From contig NZ_CP107904.1 in the NCBI RefSeq assembly GCF_036013975.1, forward strand, positions 7,907,001-7,971,000: a stretch of 64,000 bases of DNA. The letters run 5' to 3'. A program made the position numbers and the translations under genes. This DNA comes from Kitasatospora sp. NBC_00458. Its GTDB lineage: Bacteria; Actinomycetota; Actinomycetes; Streptomycetales; Streptomycetaceae. Below the pieces are notes generated by a model. It did not search any database and was not told the origin of the DNA. It was given only the letters and a program-made list of their open reading frames with translations. Shown here piece after piece: positions 63,653 through 64,000 of this stretch (position 1 is the first letter of the stretch; each line of letters opens with the position of its first letter).

Positions 63653-64000
63653 GTGGTGGACATCATCAGCGACGCCGTCTCCGCGATGCGCACCGGCACC
63701 CCGCACTCCTCGGTGACCGAGCTGCGCGCCCCCTGGGGCATCCGCTTCGACCCGCAGCAGGGGGCCGGATTCCACGTGATCACGGAGGGGACCTGCTGGC
63801 TGATTCCGGCCGGCGGCGAGCCCGTCCGGCTCGTCGAAGGCGATGTGGCCTTCCTGCCAAGGGAGTTGGGGCACGCGATCGCGGACACCCCGACCACGCC
63901 ACTGAGCGGCCCCGGCCCGCGGGAGACGGTCGGCACGGGCCGGACCACGAGGATGCTGTGCGGTGCCTACCGCCTGGACCACGCGCGCGCCCACCCGCTG
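63653..64000 (+). CDS. AraC-type regulator, N-terminal part (cut by window edge)
   Basis: The first 116 codons of a gene that leaves the window on the right. It starts at GTG (63653, GGAGG 9 nt upstream). The sequence VVDIISDAVSAMRTGTPHSS, then APWGIRF and a cupin pattern (GFHVITEGTCWLIPAGGEPV, RLVEGDVAFLPRELGHAIAD) match the N-terminal cupin of AraC_binding_2/cupin_6 family regulators. In those proteins the HTH is C-terminal and would lie beyond the edge. It is divergent from the saccharopine-dehydrogenase-like gene, so it may control that gene. Confidence 0.8.
   Translation, partial: MVDIISDAVSAMRTGTPHSSVTELRAPWGIRFDPQQGAGFHVITEGTCWLIPAGGEPVRLVEGDVAFLPRELGHAIADTPTTPLSGPGPRETVGTGRTTRMLCGAYRLDHARAHPL

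Overview
This window is very high-GC DNA with codons ending mostly in G or C, frequent GTG starts, ATGA/GTGA gene overlaps and long GC-rich hairpin terminators. Together with a MelC1/MelC2 tyrosinase pair, a monomeric NADP isocitrate dehydrogenase, MurT/GatD, a short-Q-loop CydA and an SAV_915-type gene, this points to the Streptomycetaceae (Streptomyces or Kitasatospora). The content looks chromosomal and mostly housekeeping. I see no transposase, integrase, rRNA, tRNA, CRISPR array or large biosynthetic cluster.

Layout. 0-9.8 kb: 3' end of an FAD monooxygenase, an APC permease, a DUF2254 membrane protein, an EamA exporter behind a tiny possible leader ORF, a coupled SAV_915-type pair, an HTH/DUF4180 pair with three 10-bp direct repeats upstream, and icd. 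9.8-20.4 kb: a divergent MFS/TetR efflux pair with dyad operators, then a respiratory block (CtaG-like copper protein and cydABDC) with a divergent LysR gene. 20.4-25.1 kb: a TROVE/Ro60-like protein preceded by a structured intergenic region, a D-2-hydroxyacid dehydrogenase, and melC1-melC2. 25.1-38.6 kb: pfkA, the murT-gatD pair for lipid II amidation, an ACT-GNAT fusion, a PLP decarboxylase, an unusual secreted Cys/His protein, asnB, a small conserved gene, glmS, and a cold-shock gene with a long leader.

38.7-44.8 kb: a DEAD-box helicase, an amidohydrolase translationally coupled to an APC permease, and then a breakpoint near 43.2 kb. There the permease and a phosphoenolpyruvate carboxylase gene meet head to head and both lack their 5' ends. 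44.9-51.7 kb is a secreted-protein and cell-wall-lysis block: a Tat-exported metallo-beta-lactamase-fold protein, an M23 peptidase, a DUF1906 glycoside-hydrolase-like protein, a GH25 lysozyme and a Tat-exported three-repeat protein. The M23 and DUF1906 genes end in a 688-bp cassette that is identical except for 3 bases and has a different codon style from the rest of each gene. 52-64 kb: an EPSP synthase with a divergent active-site loop, a GNAT enzyme, a membrane GT2 glycosyltransferase preceded by a DasR-box-like sequence, an OafA-type acyltransferase, several small or unknown genes, a methyltransferase, an SDR, a saccharopine-dehydrogenase-like protein and the start of an AraC-type regulator.

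How the genes fit together. Several sets serve the cell envelope: murT/gatD, glmS, the M23/DUF1906/GH25 hydrolases and the GT2/acyltransferase pair. CydABDC and the CtaG-like protein serve respiration, and pfkA, icd and (if intact elsewhere) ppc serve central carbon flow. The TROVE protein and the cold-shock/DEAD-box pair are RNA-related. The most unusual points are the ppc/permease breakpoint, the shared repeat cassette, the structured region upstream of the TROVE gene, and the Gly-to-Ala change in the AroA loop.
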